DNA from: Casp-actino8 sp041159745
GTDB lineage: Bacteria; Actinomycetota; Acidimicrobiia; Acidimicrobiales; Ilumatobacteraceae
Assembly: GCA_041159745.1 (NCBI GenBank)
Contig: JBEAXP010000184.1
Coordinates: 1 to 9,347 of the forward strand
DNA: 9,347 nt
Direction of reading: 5' to 3'
Made by a program: the position numbers and the translations under genes. The notes under the pieces are model-generated. The model searched no databases. It saw nothing but the letters and a program-made list of their open reading frames with translations, and was not told the DNA's origin. This document shows, in pieces, positions 1-6,815 of this stretch (within the stretch, counting starts at the first letter, position 1; the number at the start of each line of letters is the position of its first letter).

Positions 1-165
1 GGTCTCGTCGAGTTGGCCGGTGTCGCACAGACTCCCGCGGGCAAGGCCCGCCGAGTGATCACCGCCGAAGACGGCCTCCTCTTCAGTTTCGGACCGCGCA
101 CCCCTAGCCTGATCGAGAGTCTTCGCCAGGAGATCGCCGCCGAAATGGAGAAGGCCGTTCCGTGA
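1..165 (+). CDS. hmuT: Hemin ABC transporter substrate-binding protein, C-terminal end (partial)
   Basis: Only the last 54 codons are present; the gene begins left of the window. The readable tail contains AQTPAGKA, then a hydrophobic stretch and FGPRTPSLIESL. This TPAG...GPRTP ending is typical of HmuT-type hemin-binding proteins of Gram-positive bacteria. In that family the protein is anchored outside the membrane, binds heme and delivers it to the HmuUV transporter. The next two genes are a FecCD permease and a matching ATPase, which supports the assignment. The TGA stop (163-165) overlaps the GTG start of the permease in a GTGA junction, so the genes are very likely co-transcribed and translationally coupled. 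The heme-binding residues and the lipoprotein signal lie outside the window. A siderophore or cobalamin binding protein is the alternative, but the tail fits heme better. Confidence 0.8.
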   Translation, partial: GLVELAGVAQTPAGKARRVITAEDGLLFSFGPRTPSLIESLRQEIAAEMEKAVP

Positions 166-1211
166 ACAAGGAAGCCCGCGCGACAGTCGATCCGAAGATC
201 GTCGGGCTCGTCCTCCTTCTGCTCCTCCTCACCACGATCGTCGTCTCGGCCATCGTCGGCGCGTACGACGTCTCGCCGGCAGAAGTGGTGCGCACGATTC
301 TTCGACGCACCAATCTCATGGGCGGATCGCCCACCGACCCGGTGGCCGACGAACTCATCTGGTACGTCCGCCTGCCCCGCATCGTTCTCGGTGTTCTGGT
401 CGGTGCGTCACTCGCGACCGCCGGTGCCGTGATGCAAGGGGCATTCGCCAATCCGTTGTCCGAGCCCGGAATCGTCGGCGTGTCGTCGGGTGCTATGGCG
501 GCGGCCGCTCTGCAGATCGTCACCGGCTTCGCTCCATTCGGCATCTGGACACTCCCGATCGCCGCGTTCATCGGCGGACTCATCGCCGTCGCCGTCGTGT
601 ACTCGACCGCACGATTCGACGGCCGCACCGAAGTGCTCACACTCATCCTGATGGGCGTGGCTCTCAACGCAATCGCCGGCGCGTTCATCGGGTTGCTCGC
701 CTACGTGGCCGACGATTCCTCGCTGCGGTCTCTCACGTCGTGGACACTCGGTTCGCTGTCGCAAAGCACCTGGGAGAAGGTCTGCATCGTCGCGCCCACC
801 GCCACGATCGGAATCATCGGCGCCATCTGCCTCAGCCGCACGCTCGACCTGCTCTCGCTCGGCGATCGAGCGGCCCGACACGTTGGTGTGAACGTCGAGA
901 GGGCGCGTATTCAGGTACTGCTGGTCGTCGCGATCCTCGCCGGTTCGGCGGTGGCGGTATCGGGCATCGTTCTCTTCGTGGGTCTGTTGGTTCCGCACGT
1001 CGTCCGTCTGTTCGTGGGCCCGCGCCACAAGTACGTGCTGCCGCTCTCGGTTGTGTTCGGATCGGTGGTCGTCGCGCTCTCCGACGTGCTCGCTCGCAAC
1101 ATCGTCGAGCCGTCCGAACTGCCGCTGGGAGTCCTCACCTCGATCATCGGCGCTCCGGTGTTCATCTGGCAGTTGCGTCGTCTTCGTTCTCGGCAAGGTG
1201 GCTGGGCGTGA
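162..1211 (+). CDS. hmuU: Hemin ABC transporter permease, FecCD family
   Basis: This 349-residue protein has the usual length of FecCD/BtuC-type permeases, which form the membrane channel of heme, siderophore and B12 importers. The hydrophobic helices begin near residue 13. Family signatures are clear: RLPRI (70-74) followed by an A/G-rich helix and MQGAFANPLSEPGIVGVSSG (91-110); the GDRAARHVGV coupling segment (234-243); AVSGIVLFVGLLVPHVVRLF (265-284); and EPSELPLGVLTSIIGAPVF (316-334). The GTG start is favoured because it overlaps the hmuT stop (GTGA) and lies 7 bases after AAGG, within a GGAGAAGG purine run (147-154). It is part of the hmuTUV operon; its own stop overlaps the hmuV start in the same way. 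The heme substrate is inferred from the neighbours, since the FecCD family alone does not fix it. Confidence 0.92.
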   Translation: MNKEARATVDPKIVGLVLLLLLLTTIVVSAIVGAYDVSPAEVVRTILRRTNLMGGSPTDPVADELIWYVRLPRIVLGVLVGASLATAGAVMQGAFANPLSEPGIVGVSSGAMAAAALQIVTGFAPFGIWTLPIAAFIGGLIAVAVVYSTARFDGRTEVLTLILMGVALNAIAGAFIGLLAYVADDSSLRSLTSWTLGSLSQSTWEKVCIVAPTATIGIIGAICLSRTLDLLSLGDRAARHVGVNVERARIQVLLVVAILAGSAVAVSGIVLFVGLLVPHVVRLFVGPRHKYVLPLSVVFGSVVVALSDVLARNIVEPSELPLGVLTSIIGAPVFIWQLRRLRSRQGGWA

Positions 1212-1999
1212 GCACGATCACCGCCCAGAACGCCAGCCTCGAACGCGAAGGCGCCGTGCTGTGCTCCGGAGTCACCTGCTCGTTTTCGAGCGGCGAACTG
1301 GTGGCCGTCGTCGGCCCCAACGGTGCCGGCAAGTCCAGCCTGCTCGCACTCCTGGCGGGCGACGTCGAGCCCGCGAACGGGGCCGTGAACCTCGACGGTC
1401 GCTCGATGCGCGACTTCGCGCCGGTCGAACTGGCGCGTCATCGCGCCGTTCTCACACAAACGAACGTCGTGGCTTTCCCGTTCTCGGTGCGCGAAGTCGT
1501 GTCGATGGGACGCTTCGCCTGGAAGTCGCGGGAGAGCGCGGTCGACGACACCGCCGTCGTGAACGCGGCGATGGAAGCCACCGACATCGCGCATCTCGCG
1601 CAACGGCGCATCACCACCTTGTCGGGTGGCGAGATCGCCCGCGTCGCTCTGGCTCGCGTACTGGCGCAGGACACCAAGATCATCCTTCTCGACGAACCGA
1701 CGGCATCGCTCGATATCAAGCACCAGGAGATGGTGCTCGAGTTGCTGCGCCAGAAGGCGTCCAACGGCACCCTCGTGATCATCGTCGTCCACGACCTCGA
1801 AGCCGCGGCTTCGATCGCCGATCGACTCCTCGTCATGGTCAACGGTCACATCGTCGCCGACGGGTCGCCGCAGCACGTGCTGTCATCTGCGCTTTTGTCC
1901 GAGGTCTACGACTACCCCATCGACGTCGCGACGAGTTCTCTGACTGGACAGTTGGAGATCCGTCCGAAACGATCTGCTTCCCCCCGAACATCTTCGTGA
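1208..1999 (+). CDS. hmuV: Hemin ABC transporter ATP-binding protein
   Basis: This 263-residue cytoplasmic ATPase would power heme import with HmuU. The visible motifs are Walker A GPNGAGKSS (36-44), Q-loop Gln84 in RAVLTQ, the FPFSVREVVSMGR segment (90-102) characteristic of HmuV/FecE-type ATPases, ABC signature LSGGE (138-142), Walker B IILLDEP (158-164) and switch His195 in VVHD. The signature continues as GEIARVALARVLAQ; the Gln-Gln-Arg often seen after GGE is not kept, but the LARVLAQ ending fits heme importers. The open frame extends far upstream inside hmuU. The GTG at 1208 is chosen because it overlaps the hmuU TGA (GTGA), follows AAGGTGG (1195-1201) by 6 bases, and directly precedes the ABC domain. 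The N-terminus is short and lacks the usual first beta-strand consensus, so the fold begins slightly degenerate. Confidence 0.92.
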   Translation: MSTITAQNASLEREGAVLCSGVTCSFSSGELVAVVGPNGAGKSSLLALLAGDVEPANGAVNLDGRSMRDFAPVELARHRAVLTQTNVVAFPFSVREVVSMGRFAWKSRESAVDDTAVVNAAMEATDIAHLAQRRITTLSGGEIARVALARVLAQDTKIILLDEPTASLDIKHQEMVLELLRQKASNGTLVIIVVHDLEAAASIADRLLVMVNGHIVADGSPQHVLSSALLSEVYDYPIDVATSSLTGQLEIRPKRSASPRTSS

Positions 2000-2018
2000 T
2001 CTCGTAAAGGACTTCGTG

Positions 2019-2639
2019 ATGCTTCCCTCGGCTCACCGTCTCGTTCGCACCGCCTCGATCTCCGTCGCAATCTTCGCGTTGGCGGCGTGCGGAGGATCGT
2101 CGGACGACTCCACATCATCGGCGGCTCCCGACACGTCAGCGGTCGAGACAACATCGGCGCCGACCACCGTCGCACCCACCACGACGGCAGCACCGGCCGG
2201 CGCGTCGGTCGAAATCCTCGAAGGCACCTCGTTCGCTGCGGCGAATGGTCCGGTCGACATCACCGTGGTCGGCCGGGGCTTCACCGACCTGGCGGTGGGC
2301 AATCGTCCTCCGCTCGATGGTCTTCCCACCGGTGTCTACGTCGTGTTCGGCTGGTTCGACGAGAACTGGAAACCGTCGGCCGGAGTCGGAACCGACGCGC
2401 GTCGCTTCGTGTTCGAGACTCAGTCGTGGGCGATGCCCGACGAATCGCGGGCCGTCCTCGATCCCACCAACCAGCTCGAGAACGTGTACACGCTCAGCCC
2501 CGAGGGCGACTTCACCGTGACGATTCCGATCGACTGCTCTCTTGCCGGTGAGGGCACGATGGCCATCGCCGTCTATCCGGCGAGCGGGGCCATCCAGGCC
2601 GACCACGAGTTCTTGCTTCCGGTCACCTGCACCGCCTGA
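2019..2639 (+). CDS. Small lipoprotein with an HtaA-associated (neocarzinostatin-like) beta domain; putative heme-uptake accessory
   Basis: This 206-residue exported protein follows hmuV after 19 bases, so it is probably the last gene of the heme operon. Residues 1-23 are a signal peptide ending in lipobox LAAC (Cys24), so it should be lipid-anchored on the outer face of the membrane. A Ser/Thr/Ala/Pro tether spans about 25-62. The rest (63-206) looks all-beta, with GVYVVFG (105-111), NWKPSAG (116-122) and a regular ending with DFTVTIPID. I associate the GVYV...WKPS pattern with immunoglobulin/neocarzinostatin-like domains found with HtaA heme-binding domains in actinobacteria. That comes from family memory, not a search. 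Cys173 and Cys204 could form a disulfide. The start is ATG 2019 (8 bases after AAAGG), although a GTG at 2016 is also open. The role in heme capture is inferred from operon position. Confidence 0.75.
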   Translation: MLPSAHRLVRTASISVAIFALAACGGSSDDSTSSAAPDTSAVETTSAPTTVAPTTTAAPAGASVEILEGTSFAAANGPVDITVVGRGFTDLAVGNRPPLDGLPTGVYVVFGWFDENWKPSAGVGTDARRFVFETQSWAMPDESRAVLDPTNQLENVYTLSPEGDFTVTIPIDCSLAGEGTMAIAVYPASGAIQADHEFLLPVTCTA

Positions 2640-2653
2640 CGCGGCGCGAGCTA

Positions 2654-3718
2654 TCAGAACGCGTCGGGTCCGCTCAGAGCCAGCTCGATCGCCGCGGCCA
2701 TTTGCGGTGAGCGGTAGCGAGCGAACTGGTCCGACACGTGGTTGTAGTCGCGATAGACGATTCGACCATTGATCAGAACCGGACACACGTCGGCCGTGCA
2801 GAACCAGTCGACCGGATTGACGAACGTGGCCCCGTGCTCGGCAGCAACCTGTCCGAACATCTCAAGCTTTTTCGGAAACTCGGCCGCTGAACGCGGGTTC
2901 GAACACTTCGACACATCCGTGCTGTTGGCGCGAATGCACGGCGGGATGTCGGCGCCGTTCGTCTTCGGCGTCTCGCCGATGATCAACACCTTGGTGCCCG
3001 GACCGGCCACGTTCTGAATCGAACGACCCAGCCCTGCCCGCCAACCCTCCAAGCCGCCTCCGTTGGTCTGCTTGTAACGCGTGAGCATCGGATAGATCAC
3101 GAGGTCCGGGCCGAGTTCGCGAATCGCTTCCCAACCGTTGCGGCGGAATTCGTTGCACTCGGGATACTCCAGTTCGGCTCCGTCGCGAGCGCCGTCCTCG
3201 CGTCGGAACGTCGTCACGTCGGCCGCCGGACACGAGGTCTTCGTCATCGAGATCAACTTCCAGCGGTTCGTGCGAGCGGCCACTTCGAGTGCGCCGAACC
3301 ACTGTGCGGCGTGGCTGTCTCCCGTGAACACGATCACCGTGTCGCTGCTCAGGTCGCCGAACTCGCAGAAGATGGGGGTCACCGCGCCGACACCGGCATG
3401 ACAACCCATGTCGTACAACGCCGGTTCGGAATAGGCCGCCCCGCCCAATGGGACCCCGTCCGGAACCGGCCCGAGCAAGGCCGCTTCGGCCACGTCGTCG
3501 AACAGACCCGTCAGTTGTATCGGCACCGTGGTGGTGGTTGGTGCAGCCGTCGTAGTGGGGAGCTCGGTCGTCGTCGTCGCCTCGGGAGCAGCCACGGTCG
3601 TCGGCGCGCTCGTGGCCGGTTCCGTCTGGGCCACCGAACGACTGGCATCGGGTGAACCGCAGGCCGGAACCACGGCCAGGGCCACCACCACACCCAGAGG
3701 AACCCAGCGCCCGATCAC
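2654..3718 (-). CDS. Lipid-anchored SGNH-domain hydrolase/acyltransferase-like protein
   Basis: From a GTG at 3718 this encodes 354 residues. A compact signal peptide of about 19 residues ends in VPAC (Cys20; Pro at -2 is unusual for a lipobox). A Thr/Ala/Pro tether (about 25-66) precedes a globular domain. GDSHAAQW (133-140) is the SGNH block I with nucleophile Ser135, and RDYNHVS (323-329) supplies the catalytic Asp324 and His327. This is the pattern of the SGNH domain fused to the C-terminus of OafA/OatA-type acyltransferase-3 proteins, but here it stands alone without the 10-helix membrane part. Eight further cysteines suggest several disulfides, fitting an extracytoplasmic domain. Likely activity is adding or removing ester-linked acyl groups on cell-surface glycans; the substrate is unknown. 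The frame stays open to an ATG at 3787. The shorter start gives a normal signal peptide, leaves 90 bases to the divergent gene and sits 6 bases after TACGGT. The gene converges on the heme operon with a 14-base gap. Confidence 0.8.
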   Translation of the reverse strand: MIGRWVPLGVVVALAVVPACGSPDASRSVAQTEPATSAPTTVAAPEATTTTELPTTTAAPTTTTVPIQLTGLFDDVAEAALLGPVPDGVPLGGAAYSEPALYDMGCHAGVGAVTPIFCEFGDLSSDTVIVFTGDSHAAQWFGALEVAARTNRWKLISMTKTSCPAADVTTFRREDGARDGAELEYPECNEFRRNGWEAIRELGPDLVIYPMLTRYKQTNGGGLEGWRAGLGRSIQNVAGPGTKVLIIGETPKTNGADIPPCIRANSTDVSKCSNPRSAAEFPKKLEMFGQVAAEHGATFVNPVDWFCTADVCPVLINGRIVYRDYNHVSDQFARYRSPQMAAAIELALSGPDAF

Positions 3719-3724
3719 TCCCTC

Positions 3725-3730
3725 ACCGTA
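3725..3730 (-). promoter_or_regulatory. Putative -10 box (TACGGT) of the SGNH gene
   Basis: Read on the minus strand, TACGGT matches the actinobacterial TANNNT -10 pattern and is followed by six bases (GAGGGA) and then the GTG at 3718. This spacing would place the RNA start at or next to the start codon, giving a leaderless message. No convincing -35 box is seen. The purine spacer could alternatively act as a very close ribosome site. Confidence 0.35.
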
Positions 3731-3793
3731 CCGACGTTCGCCCTGCTCAGGGACTGTTTCCCGGCCCGATCGCAACACAATCGTCATACTCGT

Positions 3794-3799
3794 TAGCCT
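3794..3799 (+). promoter_or_regulatory. Putative -10 box (TAGCCT) of the NlpC/P60 gene
   Basis: TAGCCT fits TANNNT and lies 9 bases before the ATG at 3809. No Shine-Dalgarno sequence is present between them, so a leaderless or nearly leaderless transcript is likely. An alternative -10-like hexamer, CATACT, sits at 3785-3790. Confidence 0.35.
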
Positions 3800-3808
3800 C
3801 GAACAGCG

Positions 3809-4912
3809 ATGGCCCGCGCCACTTCCTCACTGCGCCGGCAGTTCCTGGTTACCACCGTGGTGGCCGGACTTCTGACCGGACTTCCTGGAGTTCTCCTCCC
3901 CGCCGCCCAGGCCGGCTCGGTCGAGGACGCCCGGCGCACGGTTCAGCGGATGGCCGATGCGCTCGAGGCCGCCGAAGACGAAGTGGCGATCTTGTCGGAA
4001 GACCTCGTCACCGCCCAGAACGACCGCGACACCCTCGAGATCGAGATCGTCGCCACCGAAGCCGAGATCGCCAACAAACAGACCGAACTCGACGGCGTCC
4101 AGGCCCAGATGTCCGAGGTCGCCGTGCAGTCGTTCATCGGTGGCGGACGCGGTGGGAGCATCACCAACCTCCTGTCGCCCGGGGTCGGACCGAACGAATC
4201 GGTGCAGAAGCAGACCCTCACCGAAATGGCGCTCAACGCCGGATTCATCAGCACCGACGAACTCGACGCGCTGGTGACCGATCTCGAGAATCTCCAGAAG
4301 AAGCTCGGCCGCCAGCGTGATCGCGCCGCCGAATTGGCGAAGCAGATCGAGAAGAAGAAGGCCGCGGCCGAAGAAAAGATCGAGAAGTACACGGCGTTGA
4401 AGAACAAGGCCGAACGCGAACTCGGACAAGCACTTCGCGCCGAGCAGCAGCGACGGGCCGAGGCGGCGGCGCGGGCCGCTCGCAGCCAGGCCGGTTCCTT
4501 CACGGCGCGTCGCGGCAACGGATCGCTCGTGTTCGATCGTTCATCGATTCCGCCCGCGAGTTCTCGCGCACAAATCGCGATCGCCGCCGCTCGCAGCCAG
4601 GTCGGAGTTCCGTACATCGCCTACAAGGCGATCGAAGGAGTGGGTTTCGATTGCTCCGGGCTCACGATGTGGGCGTGGGCCCAGGCGGGAGTCTCACTTC
4701 CCCATCAGTCGCGACGCCAGGCCAACAGCACGCCGCGAATCCCGATCGAGTACATCGAGCCGGGTGACCTCGTGTACTTCCACAACCCGATCTCGCACGT
4801 CGGTATCTACATCGGCAACGGAATGATGATCGACGCACCGGCCACCGGCAAGGACGTTCGGATCGCACCGGTGCGATTCGAACGCGTCGTGGCTGTCACG
4901 CGTCCCGGCTGA
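3809..4912 (+). CDS. Secreted coiled-coil NlpC/P60 peptidoglycan hydrolase (RipA/PcsB-like architecture)
   Basis: This 367-residue protein begins with a Sec signal peptide: an Arg-containing N-region, a hydrophobic core (about 12-30) and a likely cut after AQA (33-35). Residues about 37-105 and 150-226 are charged heptad-like helices typical of the coiled coils that hold such enzymes inactive until a division complex releases them. The NlpC/P60 domain covers about 252-367. It shows catalytic Cys282 in FDCSGL and His330 in SHVGIYIGNG. The third polar position, often His in an IHAP motif, is Asp342 here (MIDAP), a variant I recall from other actinobacteria. The family cuts the peptide stems of peptidoglycan, usually between D-Glu and meso-diaminopimelate, during cell separation. 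It lacks a ribosome site, matching the close upstream -10 box. It diverges from the SGNH gene and converges on ftsH with a 13-base gap. Confidence 0.88.
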   Translation: MARATSSLRRQFLVTTVVAGLLTGLPGVLLPAAQAGSVEDARRTVQRMADALEAAEDEVAILSEDLVTAQNDRDTLEIEIVATEAEIANKQTELDGVQAQMSEVAVQSFIGGGRGGSITNLLSPGVGPNESVQKQTLTEMALNAGFISTDELDALVTDLENLQKKLGRQRDRAAELAKQIEKKKAAAEEKIEKYTALKNKAERELGQALRAEQQRRAEAAARAARSQAGSFTARRGNGSLVFDRSSIPPASSRAQIAIAAARSQVGVPYIAYKAIEGVGFDCSGLTMWAWAQAGVSLPHQSRRQANSTPRIPIEYIEPGDLVYFHNPISHVGIYIGNGMMIDAPATGKDVRIAPVRFERVVAVTRPG

Positions 4913-4925
4913 TCGACTCGCCCGG

Positions 4926-6812
4926 TCACCTGTTCATGGCCGGTGGCACCGGCAAGCCCACGACCGCATACGCGTCGGCCTCGTCCAGTGTCTCCCGGGC
5001 CAATAGTTCGCCGGCGAGACGATCCAACAAGTCACGATGGTCGCGGAGGATCTCCGTCGCCCGTCGATGGCAATCGTCGACGATCGATCTGATCTCCGAA
5101 TCCACGAGTTGCCGCGTCGACTCTGACGGCGCCACGCCATCGCCCGTCATGAAGCCGAAGTCGAACTCGGGTTCGGGCAAGACACTCACCGGGCCGATCG
5201 CGTGCGACATCCCCCAACGTCCCACCATCTGTCGAGCGATGGAAGTGACCTGCTCGAGATCCACCTCGGCACCCGAGGTGAGATCGCCGAAGACGATCTC
5301 TTCGGCAACGCGTCCACCCAACGCGCCGATGATCCGACCGCGAAGATAAGCCTCGCTCAGGCCGTACCGATCGGTGGCCGGGCTCTGAAAGGTCACGCCC
5401 AGGGCACGCCCGCGCGGGATGATCGACACCTTGCGCACCGGATCGGCGCCCTCCTGAAGCATCCCCAACAATGCGTGACCCGATTCGTGATAGGCCGTTC
5501 GACGTCGATCGTCTTCGGTCAACATGATCTTGCGCTCGGCACCGAGAACGATTCGTTCGAGTGCATCGGTGAAGTCGGCCGTGGTCACTCGCGCGTGCTG
5601 GCGACGGGCGGCCATCAACGCCGCCTCGTTCACGAGATTGGCCAGATCGGCCCCCACCATTCCCGGCGTCGACGCGGCGATGTCGTCGAGGCGCACATCG
5701 TCGGCGAGAGGAACCGCTTTGGTGTGCACGGCCATGATGGCGGCTCGACCGGCCAGGTCGGGCGGATTCAAGACGATGCGCCGATCGAACCGACCCGGAC
5801 GCAACAGAGCGGGGTCGAGTACATCGGGACGATTCGTGGCGGCAAGCACGATCACGCCCTCGTTGGCCGAGAAGCCATCCATCTCGGTGAGAATCTGGTT
5901 CAGCGTCTGTTCACGCTCGTCGACTCCGCCGAAACTCACACCCGCTCCCCGGGCTCGTCCGATCGCGTCGAGTTCGTCGATGAAGACGATCGACGGCGCC
6001 ACCGCCTTGGCCTGATCGAACAGGTCGCGCACACGGCTCGCGCCGACACCCACGATCATCTCGATGAACTCGGCGGCCGACACCGAGAAGAAGGGCACCT
6101 CGGCCTCACCGGCAACCGCTCGAGCGAGCAGAGTCTTCCCGGTTCCCGGTGAGCCCATGAGGAGAACACCACGTGGCGCACGGGCTCCGAGGGCGAGATA
6201 ACGCGCAGGCGAGCGCAGGAAGTCGACGATCTCCACGAGTTCGTCTTTGGCTTCGTCGATTCCGGCCACGTCGGCGAAGGTCACGCGCTTCGCATGCGGA
6301 TCACCCTTGAGCGCATGGGACTTCCCCATCGACGCGATGCCACCGATCGCTCCCGTCGCCCGCCTCATCAACCACAGGTAACCGAAGACGATCAACAAGG
6401 CCGGACCGAAGTTCACCAGGATCACCAGAGGCCAACTCGTACCTTTGGATGGGGCCTCGGCATCGACGAGCACACCTTTTCTCAGGAGATCGGCGACCAA
6501 GTCGTCGTCGGCAAACACCGGTCGTTCGGTTCGGAACACTCGCACCGGATCGCTTCGACCAGGAAGGTCTTCCACTGCAACGCGGAAGGAACCCTTGATG
6601 GTCTGCTCCTCGATGGACACGCTCTCGACGTTGTCGTCGGCAACCTGCGCAACGAACTCGGAGTACGAGACATCAACCCAGTCGTCTCGATCGGAGAAGA
6701 GGGAGACAATCAGCAGATTCACCGCCAAGGCGGCCACGAGAACCCACAAGAGTCGCCGCCAACCGAATGTCGAACGGCTGGAACCCTCCGGCCCCGACGA
6801 CGGATCGGCCAC
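4926..6812 (-). CDS. ftsH: ATP-dependent zinc metalloprotease FtsH
   Basis: This 628-residue membrane AAA+ protease should form a hexamer that extracts and degrades membrane and soluble proteins. Helix 1 spans about 21-39, an extracytoplasmic domain about 40-127 and helix 2 about 128-148. The AAA module has Walker A GSPGTGKT (220-227; Ser where most have Pro), Walker B FIDE (277-280) and the second region of homology with NRPDVLDPALLRPGRFDRR (327-345), including the Arg341/Arg344 fingers. The protease shows HESGH (442-446) with Glu443 catalytic, and Asp518 in GAEVDLE as probable third zinc ligand. Pore residue 253 is Ile (EMIVGVG) where the usual EMFVGVG has Phe. The GTG start has no ribosome site. 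It lies 3 bases after the TGA of the hemerythrin-like gene and in the same frame, so expression probably depends on coupling or re-initiation. It may be a secondary FtsH paralog. Confidence 0.95.
   Translation of the reverse strand: MADPSSGPEGSSRSTFGWRRLLWVLVAALAVNLLIVSLFSDRDDWVDVSYSEFVAQVADDNVESVSIEEQTIKGSFRVAVEDLPGRSDPVRVFRTERPVFADDDLVADLLRKGVLVDAEAPSKGTSWPLVILVNFGPALLIVFGYLWLMRRATGAIGGIASMGKSHALKGDPHAKRVTFADVAGIDEAKDELVEIVDFLRSPARYLALGARAPRGVLLMGSPGTGKTLLARAVAGEAEVPFFSVSAAEFIEMIVGVGASRVRDLFDQAKAVAPSIVFIDELDAIGRARGAGVSFGGVDEREQTLNQILTEMDGFSANEGVIVLAATNRPDVLDPALLRPGRFDRRIVLNPPDLAGRAAIMAVHTKAVPLADDVRLDDIAASTPGMVGADLANLVNEAALMAARRQHARVTTADFTDALERIVLGAERKIMLTEDDRRRTAYHESGHALLGMLQEGADPVRKVSIIPRGRALGVTFQSPATDRYGLSEAYLRGRIIGALGGRVAEEIVFGDLTSGAEVDLEQVTSIARQMVGRWGMSHAIGPVSVLPEPEFDFGFMTGDGVAPSESTRQLVDSEIRSIVDDCHRRATEILRDHRDLLDRLAGELLARETLDEADAYAVVGLPVPPAMNR
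4939..4953. terminator. Short perfect hairpin at the convergent nlpC/ftsH ends
   Basis: GCCGGT-GGC-ACCGGC forms a 6-base-pair GC-rich stem with a 3-base loop, 26 bases after the NlpC/P60 stop and inside the last codons of ftsH. It could help end transcription of the + strand gene. There is no T-tract, and the codons it covers (Pro-rich FtsH tail) could make it by chance. Confidence 0.2.
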
Positions 6813-6815
6813 GAC

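Noticed and set aside
740..1207. Upstream extension of the hmuV frame inside hmuU
   Set aside because: The extension is Arg/His-rich shadow of hmuU; the ABC domain begins just after GTG 1208, which has its own ribosome site and GTGA overlap.
408..1876. Long minus-strand open frames opposite hmuU and hmuV
   Set aside because: They mirror strongly conserved transporter genes and read as Asp/Arg/Glu-rich shadow protein without domains.
1992..2020. CTTCGTGAT repeated at the hmuV stop and the lipoprotein start
   Set aside because: Nine-base repeat with no conserved flanks; probably coincidence or a tiny local duplication without evident function.
2091..2200. Thr/Ala/Pro-rich low-complexity stretch, also in the SGNH gene, considered as a DNA repeat
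   Set aside because: It encodes the usual flexible tether after a lipoprotein signal; the DNA is not a regular tandem repeat.
2638..2665. GACGCG...CGCGTC inverted repeat at the convergent lipoprotein/SGNH ends
   Set aside because: The loop is 16 bases, the stem 6 pairs and there is no T-tract; too weak to call a terminator.
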